In this document: piece by piece, positions 21,762 through 31,579 of the stretch
How the letters are laid out: every line of letters starts with the position of its first letter
Position numbering within the stretch: position 1 is the first letter of the stretch
From: Gambelia wislizenii
Taxonomy: Eukaryota > Chordata > Lepidosauria > Squamata > Crotaphytidae
Reading direction: 5' to 3'
Assembly: GCA_030847615.1 (NCBI GenBank)
Contig: JAUMIR010000002.1
Span: forward strand, 236,673,809-236,737,808
Length of the DNA stretch: 64,000 bases
Program-made: the position numbers and the translations under genes
Notes under the pieces: generated by a model
The model's database searches: none
Told to the model about the DNA's origin: nothing
The model's input: only the letters and a program-made list of their open reading frames with translations

Positions 21762-22364
21762 TGGTTGTCTGAACGGTGAACGTACAGTACTCCTCAAGGA
21801 ATGAGAGGAGAATCCTACCTGTCTTAATGGGATCCCGCATCGTGTTGCTGTATTTGGAAGGAGTGGGGCAAAAAAATGTCAAAAACTTCAAGGGAAAAGC
21901 CTCCACAGCTTTCCCTGGAGATTTTAAAAAACAACAAGGGGAATGCAAATTCCTGTTCGTTGGGACAACCAATTTGCTTTAAATTGCTTTCCTATAGGAG
22001 AGGAAGTGCAAAGTTGATTGGTTGGGTGAGTGTGGGGGGCAGGACTGGCTAGCAGGGCAAGTGCCCGATGTTGCCATGTTGATTTTTCATCTTAGTGAGT
22101 GAGCACTAAGGCAAGAAAACAGGGTGCTGTTTCTTTACCCTTTTGTTGCAAATGCAAAATATTGCTCCAGCACACAGTGCAAATATTTTTTTAAAAAGTT
22201 CAGAGGCAGCAGAAATGTGAGTAATTCGTTCACGGTCACCATGGACATGCAAAGCTTTTGATGGCCAAAAATAAATAAATAAATAAAATAGGAGAAGTCG
22301 CAGCTGCTGCAAAATGCCATTACTGCGGGGCACTCTGTTTTTTGGGGTCTCATATAGACAAGCC
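21762..22364. mobile_element. Non-autonomous DNA element (family M, copy 1)
   Basis: About 600 bases colinear with 32698-33311: 'gtctgaacggtgaacg', 'ctcaaggaatgagaggagaat', 'tttaaaaaacaacaagggg', 'gagtgagcactaaggc', 'gtcgcagctgctgcaaaatgccattactgcgg' (short pieces). Termini 'TGGTTGTCTGAACGG' and 'CATATAGACAAGCCA' are imperfect inverted repeats. No transposase. The superfamily is not clear to me. Confidence 0.75.
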
Positions 22365-22422
22365 ATTCATCTCCATAAGAGCTGAGTCTAGTAGGCTAGG
22401 ATCCCAGCATCCTCAGGATGTT
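22335..22422 (+). repeat. Block shared with the edge of the MARCHF9 CpG island
   Basis: 'tagacaagcc', 'atctccataagagctgag' and 'cccagcatcctcag' occur in the same order and spacing at 28617-28705, just inside MARCHF9 intron 1. The match runs past the end of element M, so it is not explained by that element alone. Confidence 0.7.
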
Positions 22423-22425
22423 TCT

Positions 22426-23409
22426 TTGAAACTGTGCAGTAAGGAAGGGTTGTGCTCAAAAGTATCAGCTTCTGAACAATGTTTTGAATATTCCTGCCAC
22501 TTGCCACACTCAGAAGATACTACTATCCTGGGCCTGCCAGGGCCAGAATGAAGGCAGCAACACTTTTCTATTTCAAGCTACCACCCTGAACCAATCACAA
22601 GGCGATCTTGTTGTGCATCACAGGCCTTTCAACCTTTTCTGTTTTTTGTCCTCACTGTTTAGGAGAGTGCCAATTCATACCTTGGGCAAAGGCAAAGCCA
22701 GGCGTGCCACCAAGTGGGTACTCAAAAAGGAGCCTGTAGCCAATCCTAGCGCCCCAGCAAACACACCTGAACCATGCAAAAAGTATGCAAAACACCTCCC
22801 TGTTGCATTCCCTATGTTGCATTCCTAGGGTAAATGTTTTAGATATTATACAATGGATCATGTAAAGCAGCCCAGATAAACAGTGCGGGTGCAACCCTCT
22901 GCTTGCTTACTGAGGAACAACTCAAAGACTTTCCTCAGTGTAAAGATGCTTCAGACTGGACAACAAGGTGGGAGAATAAGAGAGAGACCATTCTGACCTA
23001 GATGGCACCATCCCAGTACTCGGAAAAGTTACTGTTTTGAACAAGAACTCCCAGTATCCTCTCCAGTCAGCATGGGGATTCTGGGAATTGTCGTCCAAAA
23101 AGTAACATTCCTAACAATCCCTCAGGAAAGCTGTCCCGCACCAGCAACACTGAAATGATAGGAAGTTGCCTTTCCCTACAGCTCCTTTCAGATGGCCCCA
23201 TGTCAGTTAATACAGTTGAGGACACATACCACTAGATGCCTGCCCATTTCAGGAGCCAAAATTTCTTGAAAAATTCTGCATGACTACTTCACATATTCCA
23301 AGTGTTGATTTGGGGCATGATTAAGACATCCAAGAGCTTTTCATGACTCAAACTAAGCCCAGAAAACACTATCAGCTCCCACTGTGTGTTCTAGCCTTTC
23401 ACAGGCCGA
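22426..23409. other. No recognised gene
   Basis: About 1 kb without recognised coding sequence. Around 23030-23105 a short 'aactcccagtatcc ... gggattctgggaattgt' inverted pair suggests another old palindromic MITE. Confidence 0.4.
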
Positions 23410-23530
23410 GCGCTTTCCAGATGTTGTTGGACTAAAACTCCCTGAATTCCTGACCACTGGTCACACTGGCTGCAGCTGATGAAAGATGAAGCCTCAAATG
23501 TCAGCCATACACTGGGTTGGGGAAGGCTGA
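23410..23530. mobile_element. Palindromic hAT-like MITE (family P), diverged
   Basis: 'ctttccagatgttgttggactaaaactccc' (phrase) and 'ctgatgaaagatgaagcc ... gggttggggaaggct' keep the family P layout, with 'ctggtcacactggctgcag' at the centre. Confidence 0.55.
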
Positions 23531-24112
23531 CACCCAAAACATGGGTACATTCATGCTAACAAATGGTCACATGGAGGTATGGCTATGTGGGCACACTAAG
23601 GGATAAACACAAAAAGTAAGTGACAGTGTACACACTTAGTCATCAAAGAACAACATACTTGTTCAGCTCTATACAGTACTTTCCTTTCATCTACAAATTA
23701 TTGTCTTTTTAATATAAATAACACATAGGAATTGATATGAATGGAGTCACGCATGTGTATTGGGAAATATGAATTCAATTACACACACACAAAGGCAAAC
23801 ATAAGCACCAACTTGAGAGAAAGTGCAACTCGCAGACGGGCAAACAAGACACATACACGTAAAAACATGCACACATCCACCTCATCACAGATGCAGATGT
23901 AAATATACTCAAACATTGCCCAAATATGAACTATACATAAACAAGGAGACAAAGAAAAGTGCATGGCTTGCTCAACGAATATGACTTTAGAGCCATTCTT
24001 CTGTAGCATGTATATCAGTAGACATAAGAGTGCATCCAAATGCAACCAAGTTTTTGGCCAGGTTCATAAAGTGTTTTCCACATAAGTGATGTACCCACAA
24101 AGAATACATGCG

Positions 24113-24113
<1 letters not shown>

Positions 24114-24153
<40 letters not shown>

Positions 24154-24155
24154 AT
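24114..24155. repeat. (CA)n microsatellite
   Basis: Uninterrupted CA dinucleotides for about 35 bases, then 'catacacatt'. Smaller CA runs occur at about 25738-25757, 26145-26164 and 27303-27322. Confidence 0.95.
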
Positions 24156-24199
24156 TCCAACACTATGGGGCGGGGGGTACAGGACTGTTTTTCTCAAAT

Positions 24200-24597
24200 G
24201 TACATAGGAGCTGGGTATGTTTAGCCTGGAAAAAAGACGGTTAAGAGGTGATATGATAGCCCTGTTTAAGTATTTGAAGGGGTGTCACGCTGAGGATGGA
24301 GCGGGCTTGTTTTCTGCTGCTCCAGAGACTGGAACACGGAGCAATGGATGCAAGCTCCAGGAACAGAGATTCCACCTCAACATGAGGAGGAACTTTTTGA
24401 CAGTAAGAGCTGTTTGGCAGTGGAACACACTCCCTCGGAGCGTGGTGGGGTCTCCTTCCTTGGAGGTCTTTAAACAGAGGCTGGATTGCCATCTGTCGGG
24501 GATGCTTTGATTGTGATTCCCTGTGTGGCAGGGAGTTGGACTGGATGGCCCTTGTGGTCTCTTCCAACTCTGCAATTCTATGATTCTATACACCCTA
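24200..24597 (+). mobile_element. CR1-type LINE 3' end with intact C-terminal frame
   Basis: Plus-strand codons 24217-24510 encode the C-terminus of a CR1-type ORF2: 'RRLRGDMIALFKYLKG', 'RSNGCKLQEQRFHLNMRRNF', 'WNTLPRSVVGSPSLEVFKQR', 'LSGML'. The 3' UTR follows: 'gcagggagttggactggatgg', 'ctcttccaactctgcaattc' and the octamer tail 'tatgattctata'. Fewest defects of the CR1 copies here, so probably the youngest. Severely 5' truncated, as usual for CR1. Confidence 0.92.
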
Positions 24598-25182
24598 TAA
24601 ACATGCCTGCATGGTACCTGGATTTTGGTAGTTTCCATTCATGCAATTTACTGATAGATGCAAACAGCCTTAGAATCAGTGCTACCCACTACACAATAGA
24701 AAGTCTCTCTAAACCTGGTAGGACCCAGGTATGCAAGACTAGGGAGAAAAATAAACAATTTTCTGCTTTTGCCATCAACACCATCCCCAATGTCTCCCTG
24801 CTCCTTCATCTCAGCTGCAAAGTATAAAAACCCATCTAATTATGGGAGACTCAATTGCCTCCAGCACATACCACCAAAGCCCTTCACCTGCTAGGCTTCA
24901 TACGTATCTCTCTTGTGTACGCACACACTTATATCACTAAATAGAGATGAGTAACTCCTGATGCACTTCAACCAACCTATTAGGGGAAGAGCCACAGTTC
25001 AGTGGCACAGCACAACACAGCTTCTTATGTTCTTACAGGGTATAAATCAAAGCCTGCTTACAATGGACCATGATTTTAATCTACATTAGCAACCATAAGT
25101 ATGAAACCAGAGTTAGGACCATTCCATAGGAATTTTGCTTGGCAGCTTATCATTTTTACTCCTTACGCTGAAGTACAGCTGG
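24598..25182. other. No recognised feature
   Basis: About 0.6 kb without recognised elements. Confidence 0.4.
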
Positions 25183-25262
25183 GGGGGGTGCTTTAGCCTT
25201 TCAGATATCTCGGACTACAACTCCCATCAGCACTGGTCATACTGGCAGTCACTTCTGGGAGT
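25183..25262. mobile_element. Palindromic hAT-like MITE (family P) fragment
   Basis: Holds 'ctcggactacaactcccatcagcactggtcatactgg' (phrase) and 'cttctgggagttag', the central part of the family P palindrome. Confidence 0.6.
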
Positions 25263-25383
25263 TAGAAATCCAAACCATCTTCCTCGGGTATAAATACAAA
25301 TGATGTTGCCATTTTCCTGGTCTTTCTAAAGGACACTTTGCAAACATGACATCTTTCCATCGTGGCTATTATCTTCTTGGATG

Positions 25384-25716
25384 TACAGTACAACCCCCAT
25401 ATCCGCAAGACCAGTACCCATGGTTTCACTTACTCATGTCTGGAAAAAATATGTTCTCTCTAGGCATTTTCTACATTCTCCAGTGTGATTCTATGGTATG
25501 CTTCTGCCCGAGGTTGACCACAGAGTTACACTGGAGGACCTAGAAAATTCCTAGAGAGGTGTTCTCTCTCTAGGAATCTCTAGGTCTTCCAGTGCGACTC
25601 TATAATATGTTTGGGCCAGAAGTTGTTCATTTCAACAGGGTTTGCTATTATCCGCAGTTTCACATTTCCCTTTTAAGTCCAGGAACATATCCCTGCGGAC
25701 ATGAAGGTGGTATTGT
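25384..25716. mobile_element. Tigger-like MITE (family B)
   Basis: Left end 'TACAGTACAACCCCCATATC', right end 'GAAGGTGGTATTGTA'. The interior has tandem inverted 'gagttacactggaggacctag' and 'ctctaggaatctctaggtc' units, as at 19124-19393. Confidence 0.75.
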
Positions 25717-25800
25717 ACACACATACGTACGCACGTGCGCGCACACACACACACACATATGAGATATTGTGTGTGTGTGATATGTTACGTACCCCCCCCC
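25717..25800. repeat. Mixed CA/GT and alternating purine-pyrimidine tract
   Basis: 'cacgtgcgcgcacacacac' is followed by 'gtgtgtgtgtg' and a C-run. Alternating CG/CA/TG sequence like this could adopt Z-DNA. Confidence 0.7.
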
Positions 25801-25877
25801 ACAGGGCAGCATGTGTGTGTCACTCAAAAAGGACTTTTACCCCAGGCTTTACCATCAAGAATTCTAAAGGCCTAAAC

Positions 25878-25995
25878 CCTATTGTTAGTCCTAATTATAA
25901 GAAACTACCTTAATCAACGAGTCAAAACTCATATAATTTCAATTGATTCAATGGGTCTACTCTAGTTGGGACTGGCAACAGGATTCAGGCCAAGT
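25878..25995. mobile_element. Short mariner-like palindromic MITE (family Q)
   Basis: 'attgttagtcctaattat' at the left faces 'attgattcaatgggtctactctagttgggactggcaac' (phrase) at the right. Relatives are at 38535-38652 and 39316-39423. Confidence 0.55.
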
Positions 25996-27902
25996 CCTCC
26001 ACCCCACCAGACTTCTCCAAGTCGAGCAGTAAATGACACATTCTAAATACATTTTCCTTGTCCTAGACAATCTGCATGGGGAATTGCCCAATATTAAATA
26101 CTGTGGCTGCCTGATCTCCAAGAACATGATTAATTATGGATTCCAACACACACACACACACACACTTAATCTCCGCTCCAGTGTCTGCCTGTATTTAAAT
26201 GAGTCCCCATGAGGGAAGGATGAAGCCGCCCAGCACCAGGATAGAATACAGCCTCTTGCATCCTCAAGCTCCCCCGTGGGTTTTAAAGGTAAACAATGCC
26301 CACCTTCCTTTTATCCTTCAAGAATGCTACAAGCTGTGTCAGCTTCACAGATTTCAGCTTCTCTAACTAGGACACTGAGACCCTTAGGAAGACGCTCCCA
26401 TTGTCTAGGCTGCTAACGCTATCTCGCACAGAGAAGAGAAAGAAAACAAAAGCGTGGGCACAATCTGTCCCTTCACAAGGTGCCTTGGCTGTGTGCATTT
26501 CCAAGCATCAGCCCAAGCCATTAGTGACCATCCCTGAAATGTCTGAAAACAGCCTGGTGACTGCAGGGAAACAAACAAGAGGTGGCTACAGGAGATCAAG
26601 AGGTGACATTTCTCAGAGCCAACCCACCGACTCCCTCCTAGAGGTGTGGTCTTCTTCCCACGGACAGACACCTTGGAGGCCCTTGGCTACATTTGGCTTG
26701 TTAAAAGATCCTGCCACTTATTGTCTGTCTGTTGGAACGCCTTAAATTCTCCATCACACCCTGTTCCAGCAGCTATTTAGTTCTGTCTTTTGAGAACAGC
26801 CATCACACACACTCCCCAACACACACACACCTCACCTCCCTTTGCACTATTCAAAGGAGAAGTCTCTTTCTTTGTCTTTAAAGCCCCTTTACTCTACACT
26901 TTTAAAGGCCACTGTTGGGAGAAAGAAGGGAAATTCCTGGAGGCATCCTCTCAGCATAAGCAAATACAGAGTGACAAAAGGACCATGCTCTGTGCTAGGA
27001 ACGGGGCTAGGTACAACCCTAGACACGTTTACTAAGAGGTGCATCTTACTGTGCTTCATGGGACATACTCCCAGGAAAGTGTGCTTAAGACCACAGCCTC
27101 AAGCCCTATGCCAACCTACTCAGAAAGGAGATTTTATCAAACGTCAAGATGGACATACCTTTGGCTCATGTAAACAGAGGTCTTGTTTATGGCATAAATG
27201 TCATCCTCCACTTCCTCAAAAACATGGCAACGCAAGCCATCTCTACAGGTGGCAAGCTTCTGTAATCCACTAATGAGATACACTGAAAGGGAGATCTACA
27301 GGCCACACACACACACACACACATCCGCTCATAATCAAATTATCTAGCCTGTCAACTCCCACAAGAATGCGCTATGGTCTGGAAGAGCGCCCCTTGTTGC
27401 AAGAAAGCACCCATCTGAAAAGGATCTCACACCATGAGGATGTGGCAGGTGAGAGGAAAACCTTTAGATGTGTGCAATTTTCCCAAGACACAACGAGCCA
27501 GTGCCCAAGAAAAGCTCCAGGAAAGGGCTCCTATCAGTGTGCTGTAGTTTTTTCATCTATTGTGTTTTGATGGATATGTTTTGAATGGCAATAATTCTAT
27601 AGATAGTTCTATTGTATTTTTTAAAAAAATACATTTAAATTTCTCTCTCTCTCATGTGTTTTTAACAGGTATCTCCTTTTTATTTTATAAACTGCTTTAT
27701 GCCTCAGCATTTGGGGTGGAAAGGCATGGTATAAATCTAAACAAATACAGGACAAGACAGTATAGTACAAGCAACAACTCCTCAGCACCTGAACATGCTG
27801 CCTTACCAATGAGAATAGAGATCACCTGAAAAAATGCTCTTCTAGTCAATATCACTATAGCACCATTCATTCTACTCCACACATCACAACACACTCAAAG
27901 CA
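25996..27902. other. No recognised gene; LINE-like tail near 27690
   Basis: About 1.9 kb with small CA runs. 'ataaactgctttatgcctcagc' and 'ggaaaggcatggtataaatc' near 27688-27745 look like a LINE 3' end. A 114-codon frame at 26401-26745 matches nothing I know. Confidence 0.4.
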
Positions 27903-28055
27903 AGCCTTGGCATGTATCACCCATCCTGTCCCCATCTCAACTCATCTGGCATCCTGGGAAGTAAGAGTACAAGGAAATGGGCCTGGTCCACACGTTGGCC
28001 AAGGTACCAGGTGAGATGAGGTGTTGTCTGTGACATCTCTCTGCTGGGCCAGAGC
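27903..28055 (+). repeat. Local duplicate of the exon-1/intron-1 edge (copy A)
   Basis: Colinear with 28706-28842: 'agccttggcatgtatcaccc', 'ggcatcctgggaag', 'gaggtgttgtctgtgacatc', 'ctgctgggcc'. Copy A is AT-richer and lacks CpGs where copy B has them, as expected if A lies outside the protected CpG island and lost them by decay. Confidence 0.75.
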
Positions 28056-28705
28056 CCAGAACAACCTGCCAGGCAGGCAGGTGGGGAGCAGATGGCCTGG
28101 CCCACACTTTGGCATCTTCAGCAACACTTGGCCACAATGCCCCTCAATGCTCAGATACGCCCCCCCCCACACATAAAGAAACAACAACTATAGCTTCTTC
28201 TCTTGGCTCAGCAACTGCCTTTCCCAGATTACCTACCATCTTGACAATCAGACAGCAAACAGATAGCCTTGCCACCCCCCTGGTAACTCCACTGCTCCTT
28301 GGCTGCCTTGATGCTCCTGCTGCACCTTGGCCTCACCTTTGCCCCTTGTACCCCAGTCTCCTGGAACCGCACACCAATCAAGGGTGACTAGGAGGCAAGG
28401 CAGCCTTGGCACTGTGGCTACCTGGCAAAGAAGTTGCCGAGTTGAGAGCAATCCCTCTGGCCTGGCCCAGCTTCTCCTGGTACCCGACTCCCCTGGCATC
28501 CCGCCCGGGGGAAGTGCCCCTCCACACCATCAGGGCTGGGTGCCAGGTTCTTCCTCAAGGCCCCCCAAGCCTCTCAAGCTTGGCCCCCTCCAGATCTCCC
28601 AGCAGCACCCGCCCTTTGGGTTTTTTTGCGGGGGGGCACATACAGACAAGCCCTCCATCTCCATAAGAGCGGAGGCTGGTCGGGCAGGGTCCCAGCATCC
28701 TCAGC

Positions 28706-28842
28706 CAGCCTCGGCATGTGTCTCCCACCCTGTGTGCGCCCCTCTCAAATCAGGGGGCATCCTGGGAAGGGGGCGTAGGAGGACGTGGTGCTGGGCGAGG
28801 GGCGGTGTTGCCCGTGCCATCCCCCCGCTGGCCCAATGCCCC
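28706..28842 (+). repeat. Local duplicate at the start of MARCHF9 intron 1 (copy B)
   Basis: Matches 27903-28055 in order: 'agcctcggcatgtgtctccc', 'ggcatcctgggaag', 'gcggtgttgcccgtgccatc', 'cgctggcc'. It ends about 25 bases short of the exon 1 donor. The duplicate does not include coding sequence. Confidence 0.75.
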
Positions 28843-28861
28843 CCACCCCTCCTTGCTGCCC

Positions 28862-28867
28862 GCTGAC
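28862..28867 (-). other. MARCHF9: MARCHF9 exon 1 splice donor
   Basis: The minus strand reads CAG then GTCAGC, a good vertebrate 5' splice site. It is placed exactly after the GPEQ codons where family members also have an exon boundary before 'GELLSPC'. Confidence 0.88.
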
Positions 28868-29305
28868 CTGCTCGGGGCCCTGGAAGCAAATCCGGCATTG
28901 CGGGGTCCTCAGGCCGCTGTCCAGGCTGCTGCTGAGCGAGACGGCGTCCAGGGCGCCCCCCGCTCCTCCTCCGGCGGCCCCGGCCGGGCCCGTGGGCTGC
29001 TGCGGCGGCGGCTGCGGCGGGTGCTGCCCGGCCGGGGGGTGTCCGAGGGCCCGGGGCTCCTTCTCCTCCAGGGCCAGGCTCCGGGGCCGGGGGGTCTCGG
29101 CGCCCGCCCCGCCGTAGTACTCGGCCTCGTCGTCGGGCTGGGCCGAGCAGTCGGCGAAGGGGGGCCACCCGCAGCCGCCCCGCGACGGGACCCGGCCTCC
29201 GCCGCCGCCGGCCCCCTGCCCCGGCTCGGGCTCCGGGCGGCCCCGCCGCATCAGCACCAGCAGCTTCAGCTCGTTGAAGAACATGCGGAGCCGGTACTTG
29301 AACAT
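28868..29305 (-). CDS. MARCHF9: MARCHF9 coding exon 1 (RING-CH E3 ubiquitin ligase), partial
   Basis: MARCHF9 is a two-pass membrane E3 ubiquitin ligase of Golgi and endosomes that tags surface glycoproteins for lysosomal degradation. This exon gives the first 146 residues, cytosolic N-terminus. Residues 1-18 (MFKYRLRMFFNELKLLVL) match the conserved MARCHF9 start; an acidic EYY motif is near 62-64; a glycine/proline-rich linker follows; 'LSSSLDSGLRTPQC' leads into the RING-CH domain, whose first two zinc ligands are C137 and C140 (CRIC). The exon ends in GPEQ in phase 0 at a CAG/GTCAGC donor (28868/28867). The ATG at 29305-29303 is the first in frame and has A at -3. The linker is longer than I recall for human. 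The rest of RING-CH and both membrane helices need exons not found here. MARCHF4 and MARCHF11 fit less well. Confidence 0.93.
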
Positions 29306-30340
29306 GGTGGACGGCGGGCGGGCGGGCGATGGCGACGCTGGCGGGGCGGCCTGAGGGGTCTTACCTGCGCCCCCCACCACACAGCCTGGCCTCGGGGGAG
29401 CGCCGGAGGGGGCCCATCGCGCGGGTCGGCAGGCAGGCTGCGGGGCTGCTCGGGCCGGAGAAGACAGGCCTCGGGAGGGGGCTTGGACCGGGGTGGGCGG
29501 CGGGGCTGCCTAGGAGGGGTCCGCGCCCGCCCTGCTGCCTCCCGCCCGGCCCCCCCGCGGAGCGCCCGACCCCCGGCCCCCCATGGCGCCTAAGGCCCGC
29601 ACAGGGGGGGCGGCCCAAGGACGGCGGCGGCGGCGGGTCCCGGGGGCACACAGGCCCGGACGCCCGCTTGGCAGGAGCAGCAGCCGAGGGGCGGCGGCAC
29701 AGGCGGCAGAGGCTCTCCGTCCCCTTCTTCTCCCCGGCCACCTCCTCCTCCTCCTTGCCGTCGGCGGCGAACCGGGCTCGGCCTTGGCCCGGCGGACCTG
29801 CAGCCGGGGCCCCGCTCCCCTTCCTCCTCCTCCTCCCGCCCTCGGGAAGGGGCTGGCTGAGGGGCGGCAGCGATGGCGGCGGCAGGCGGCTCTTTTGTCT
29901 GCAGAGCTACGGGCATCTCCGCTCCCTCCCGCAGCAGCCGCGCCAGCCCCGCCGCCGCCACCGACGGGCCTGGAGGAGCCGCATCCCGGCCCAGCGCGAG
30001 ACAGAGGCGGGCGGGCGGGCAGGCAGGCTTCCCTCCTCGTCGCTCGCTCCAACCTCGCGGACCCGGGTGTGTGTGTGAACGCGCGCACGCGTGTCACGCC
30101 GAAGGGAGGCGGGGTCAGGAGCCCGCCGCCGGTGGTGGTGCTGGTGGTGGGGCCGGGCTCTTTATGCCGCCGACCCCCGGCATGCCACAAGGCTTGGTCC
30201 CCGGGCGCCCCCTTCCCTTCCCTTCCTCGCCCACCTCCTCCTCCTCCTGCAGCCACCCCGGATGGCAGCCCTGCTGGTGATGGTGATGGAGGCTCAGGGC
30301 CGGGGAGCGGGAAGATGGCTTCTCCTTCCGGTACAGCTTG
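29306..30340 (-). promoter_or_regulatory. MARCHF9: MARCHF9 5' UTR and CpG promoter region
   Basis: Very GC-rich DNA upstream of the start codon, with repeated GGCGGG (Sp1-type) words such as at 29312-29325 and no obvious TATA box at a convincing place, as usual for CpG-island promoters. The transcription start cannot be placed from sequence alone. A perfect CAG/GTAAGA donor lies at 29365/29364. The CpG density fades near 30.65 kb. Confidence 0.65.
29359..29367 (-). other. Consensus splice donor upstream of the ATG
   Basis: The minus strand reads CAG then GTAAGA, a perfect donor, 59 bases upstream of the MARCHF9 start codon. If used it would skip the start codon of exon 1 or define an alternative 5' exon. 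Equally it could be a chance match. Confidence 0.4.
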
Positions 30341-30630
30341 TTAAATAAAACATTTTTTTTCGGGTGGAGAAGGGGGCTGCATGTCTGCGTGGGGAGGGAC
30401 GCGGGTGGGGCGAGGTGGGATTGCTGCAACAAACACCTCAAGCCCCAGGGGGGCAGGGCATCAGCGCCGCGCCACGACTCTGGGGACTCGTCCTCCGCCA
30501 CCGGGAGGGGGCCCAGCGGCAGGGCGAGGGGAAAAGGGTCCCCTGGGAATGTCAAAAGTGCCCCGACGAACAGCCGCCCCCGCCCCGCTGCCCCCTCCAG
30601 CCAGACTCATCCGAGAGATTCCTAGATAGA

Positions 30631-30661
30631 GGCGGGGGTGGGGTGGGGGTGGGGGAGAGAG
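30631..30661 (+). other. G-quadruplex-prone tract
   Basis: Four runs of four or five G separated by single T (GGGGG-T-GGGG-T-GGGGG-T-GGGGG) at the outer edge of the CpG island. Single-base loops favour a stable quadruplex. Confidence 0.75.
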
Positions 30662-31028
30662 AAGCCATTTTTTTAAAAAAAGAAAATGTCTCCCTGGATC
30701 AGATCCTAGTTAACCCAAGCGGATAACATCGAATTTCAAAATCTGGAGGATTTTTCTTTTTTAAAGGGTCCTTAGGCGCCTTGACAAGGGTAGTGGTTAA
30801 GGATACTGGACATCCCGCCAAAACATCAAATCAAATCAGAGGCATGGAAGCTGCTGCTGCTGCCGCCGGCTTCCTCCTCAGGAAGGCGCCTTTTGTGAGG
30901 GGAATGGGGATAGTTAGCCTCCATATGCCCCCCCCCCCAAAATTAGGCATCCTGGGTCACTCAGGGTGTGGTGGTTAAGAATTAAAGGCCATAAAAGAGG
31001 AAGGTACTTTTTACTCTGACACAGATTT
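30662..31028. other. No recognised feature
   Basis: Transition from CpG island to ordinary AT-rich DNA. No first exon of a divergent gene is recognised. Confidence 0.4.
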
Positions 31029-31262
31029 GAAGGGTGGGACCATATCCACACTACACAAATAATCCACTTTGAAACTGGGTTATTTGCCAGGGCTCCTTCC
31101 TATGGAATCCTGGGGTTTGTAGTTTTATGAGGTCTTTAGCCTTTATCGCCAAAAGATGGTGGTGCCTCACCAAACTCCAAATCCCAGCATTCCACAGGAA
31201 GGAGCCATGGTAAATAACCCAGTTTCAAACTGGATTACTTGTGTGGTGTGGATTTGGCCCAT
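31029..31262. mobile_element. Palindromic hAT-like MITE (family R)
   Basis: Terminal arms 'ccacactacacaaataatcc' and 'ggattacttgtgtggtgtgg' are inverted repeats. Inner arms 'ccttcctatggaatcctgggg' and 'cccagcattccacaggaagg' pair as well. Related copy at 41660-41860. Confidence 0.75.
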
Positions 31263-31564
31263 GGTCATCTTCTGCCTGGCTTAAGGTGTGTTTCTTTACC
31301 AGGGCAAGCTGTACCTTAAAGGTGAATGAGAAAACTACCTCAGGTGGCAGATGCTGGCCGGACAGCAGTGGCATTTCCTTGCCAATTTCTCCTAGCCCCC
31401 TGGCTGTTCCCCTCCTCAGAGCTGTATTGCATGTGCAGATGGTCCTGATCCCCTAAATTGGCCTGATGCCCTTAGGTTTTGTTGGTGGATGGTATCCTTC
31501 ATCACCAAGGGCCTATTCACACTACAGTAGCACCCCCGTATCCGCTGATTCGCCAACTGCAGAT

Positions 31565-31579
31565 TCAATTATCCACAGT
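31565..31579. repeat. 15-bp target-site duplication, left copy
   Basis: TCAATTATCCACAGT, identical to 31953-31967, brackets the nested Penelope-like insertion. Confidence 0.9.

Larger units (their letters stand above)
28600..30650. promoter_or_regulatory. CpG island over MARCHF9 exon 1 and upstream
   Basis: Sharp rise in G+C and CpG density compared with the AT-rich flanks. It covers intron 1 start, coding exon 1, 5' UTR and upstream DNA. The many long open frames inside (up to about 290 codons, on both strands) are alanine/glycine/proline/arginine-rich and come from lack of stop codons in GC-rich DNA, not from genes. Confidence 0.9.

Noticed and set aside
24241..24638. Minus-strand frames of 108-117 codons, similar to plus-strand frames at 43090-43424
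   Set aside because: Both are the antisense of the CR1 ORF2 C-terminus. Their similarity to each other reflects the repeat, not a gene family.
28327..30555. Many long open frames on both strands in the CpG island (up to about 290 codons)
   Set aside because: They overlap each other in all frames and are Ala/Gly/Pro/Arg-rich. Only the minus-strand frame with the MARCHF9 N-terminus and a proper donor has family support.
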